A stretch of 6,267 nt of DNA, taken from positions 1 through 6,267 of the forward strand of contig DLVP01000218.1 in the NCBI GenBank assembly GCA_003445125.1. The letters run 5' to 3'. Position numbers and translations under genes: made by a program. This document shows, in pieces, positions 4,588 to 6,267 of this stretch. The stretch is from Oscillospiraceae bacterium (GTDB lineage: Bacteria > Bacillota > Clostridia > Oscillospirales > Ruminococcaceae). Numbering within the stretch: the stretch's first letter is position 1; each line of letters starts with the position of its first letter. A model generated the notes under the pieces. That model made no database searches. It was not told where the DNA came from and saw nothing but the letters and a program-made list of their open reading frames with translations.

Positions 4588-6267
4588 TCAGAGTTTTTCT
4601 CTCTGCACGTAAGAGGTATGCAGAATCTCATGCGCCAGATGGCTGCCGGGTTCGCCGAAAAATTCCTTATAGGCAATCTTGACTTCCGGATTCTCATGGG
4701 ATTTACGCAGCACTGCCGCTTCGTCAATGCTGTACAGCGCTTTCGCACGTGCTTCGCGGATATCCTCGAAATTCTTGATGTACTGCGGTTGAATTGGCTG
4801 TCCGCCGCCGTTGACACAGCCGCCGGGGCAAGCCATGATCTCTACAAAGTGATAGGTCTTTTCGCCGCTCTTGATCGCGTTGAGCAGTTTCTTGGCATTT
4901 GCCAGACCCGAAGCCACCGCAATTTTGATCTCCATACCGTTGACGGTATAGGACGCTTCTTTGATTTCCTCAAAGCCGCGGACATCCTCAAATTCCAGCT
5001 TCTTCAGCTCTTCGCCCGTCAGCGTCTCGACCGCGGTTCTCAGCGCCGCTTCCATTACACCGCCGGTCACACCGAAGATTACGCCGGCGCCGGTATACTC
5101 GCCGAGCGGAGAATCCGCCTTTTCTTCGGGGAGGGTATTGAACATCAATCCGGCTTTCTTGATCATGCGCGCCAATTCACGCGTCGTAATCGCCACATCG
5201 ACATCCGGAATTCCGTCGCCCGCCGCCGACTGGTCGGCACGCTCCGCCTCAAACTTCTTCGCGGTGCAGGGCATGACGCTGACCACGACGATATCGTGGG
5301 GATCCATGCCGAATTTCTTCGCGTAATAGGTTTTCACCGTCGCACCGAACATCTGCTGCGGAGACTTGCAGGTGGAAAGGTTCGGGATAAATTCGGGGAA
5401 CTTATGCTCGCAGAATTTGATCCATCCGGGAGAGCAGGAGGTGATCAGCGGCATGGCTCCGCCGTTCTGCACACGGTCAAGGAACTCGTGCGCTTCTTCC
5501 ATAATGGTCAGGTCGGCGGAGAAGTTGGTGTCAAACACCTTATCAAAGCCGAGACGGCGCAGTGCCGCAACCATTTTGCCTTCGGCATTGGTGCCGATCG
5601 GCAAGCCGAACTCCTCGCCCAGTGCCGCACGGACAGCCGGAGCCGTCTGCACAACCACGTGCTTGGAAGGATCTGCCAGTGCTGCCCAGACCTTATCGGT
5701 ATCGTCCTTTTCGGTCAGTGCGCCGGTCGGACAGACATTGATGCACTGCCCGCAGGAAACGCAGGTGGTTTCCGCCAGATCCATATCAAACGCACAGCCG
5801 ATATGAGTGCGGAATCCGCGCTCGTTTGCGCCGATGACCGCTACGGACTGCAATTTCGAGCAGGTCGCCACGCAGCGGCGGCACAGGATGCACTTATTGT
5901 TGTTGCGGATCATATGGCGAGCCGAAGTGTCGATCTCATGCACGGGATTTTCGCCGGCATAGAAGTCCTCATCGGTGATGCCGTATTCATTGCACAGTGC
6001 CTGCAGCTCACAGCTTCCGCTGCGCACGCAGGACAGGCAGTTTTTCTGATGCGTCGAAAGCATCAGCTCCAGGGTCTTGCGGCGGGATTCGATGACCTTC
6101 GGAGTGTTCGTGAAGATCTCCATGCCGTCGTTGACCGGGTACACGCAAGCCGCCGCCATACCGCGGGCGCCCTTTACCTCCACCAAGCACATACGGCACG
6201 CGCCGATGGCGTTGATGTCTTTCATATAGCAAAGCGTCGGAATACGCACGCCGGCGTAGTTCGCCGC
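4588..6267 (-). CDS. hydA: [FeFe] hydrogenase catalytic subunit, 5' end missing
   Basis: This is the catalytic subunit that reduces protons to H2 or the reverse in the cytoplasm. The frame stays open through the right edge; 559 residues are visible (numbered from the edge) and about 25-35 N-terminal residues are missing. The GTG at 6249 is internal, because the frame continues through the conserved ferredoxin fold ahead of IPTLC. Domain order: [2Fe-2S] ferredoxin (Cys13, 24, 27, 41); His-Cys3 [4Fe-4S] site (His73, Cys77, 80, 86); two [4Fe-4S] ferredoxin motifs (Cys126/129/132/136 and 169/172/175/179); then the H-cluster domain with L1 TSCSPGW (277-283), L2 MPCTAKKFE (332-340) and L3 ACPGGCVNGGGQP (479-491). 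The C-terminus EILHTSY is typical. Multiple clusters plus the TSCSPGW and ACPGGC variants suggest the NAD(P)-linked, possibly electron-bifurcating HydA/HndD group; partners (HydB/HydC-like) would lie upstream, outside the window. There is no extra C-terminal [2Fe-2S] domain. The L1 motif has Ser where a cluster-ligand Cys is expected. Confidence 0.96.
   Translation of the reverse strand, partial: AANYAGVRIPTLCYMKDINAIGACRMCLVEVKGARGMAAACVYPVNDGMEIFTNTPKVIESRRKTLELMLSTHQKNCLSCVRSGSCELQALCNEYGITDEDFYAGENPVHEIDTSARHMIRNNNKCILCRRCVATCSKLQSVAVIGANERGFRTHIGCAFDMDLAETTCVSCGQCINVCPTGALTEKDDTDKVWAALADPSKHVVVQTAPAVRAALGEEFGLPIGTNAEGKMVAALRRLGFDKVFDTNFSADLTIMEEAHEFLDRVQNGGAMPLITSCSPGWIKFCEHKFPEFIPNLSTCKSPQQMFGATVKTYYAKKFGMDPHDIVVVSVMPCTAKKFEAERADQSAAGDGIPDVDVAITTRELARMIKKAGLMFNTLPEEKADSPLGEYTGAGVIFGVTGGVMEAALRTAVETLTGEELKKLEFEDVRGFEEIKEASYTVNGMEIKIAVASGLANAKKLLNAIKSGEKTYHFVEIMACPGGCVNGGGQPIQPQYIKNFEDIREARAKALYSIDEAAVLRKSHENPEVKIAYKEFFGEPGSHLAHEILHTSYVQREKL

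Noticed and set aside
6247..6249. GTG as a true start of the hydrogenase
   Set aside because: The reading frame continues to the window edge, and the missing residues are needed for the N-terminal [2Fe-2S] ferredoxin fold, which normally begins about 35-40 residues before the first Cys.

Overview
The window looks like a moderate-GC chromosome segment from an anaerobic, fermentative Firmicute, probably a gut Clostridia of the Oscillospiraceae/Ruminococcaceae kind. The grounds are a multi-cluster [FeFe] hydrogenase, a Gram-positive-style lipoprotein signal, AGGAGG-like ribosome binding sites, an extended -10 promoter and short intergenic gaps closed by GC-rich hairpins with T-tracts. The organism is inferred; there is no rRNA or other marker.

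Layout. On the + strand, 1-168 is the 3' end of a gene that starts outside the window and may end in a beta-sandwich carbohydrate-binding-type fold. An intrinsic terminator (181-218) follows. Next come two tandem paralogous genes, 248-1312 (354 aa, no export signal) and 1332-2588 (418 aa, lipoprotein). They share the same core domain, belong to no family I recognise, and are closed by a strong terminator at 2595-2630. On the - strand, converging on that pair, is a complete glycoside hydrolase family 35 beta-galactosidase (2656-4389) with its own RBS and a clear promoter (4441-4469). Upstream of it, also on the - strand, is the downstream part of an [FeFe] hydrogenase catalytic subunit (4588-6267, start beyond the window edge), ending in a strong terminator at 4541-4579. 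No intergenic stretch reaches 300 bases; the largest, 4390-4587, holds the GH35 promoter and the hydrogenase terminator.

How the genes may work together. The hydrogenase disposes of reducing equivalents as H2 during fermentation. The cytoplasmic GH35 enzyme releases galactose from imported oligosaccharides. The lipoprotein and its cytoplasmic-looking paralog sit beside them, but nothing in the sequence ties them to either enzyme beyond adjacency, and the promoter and terminators separate the window into at least three transcription units. The least explained and most interesting part is the tandem paralog pair: one core domain present in two cellular compartments, with a strongly conserved C-terminal signature and a conserved Cys/His/Asp segment.
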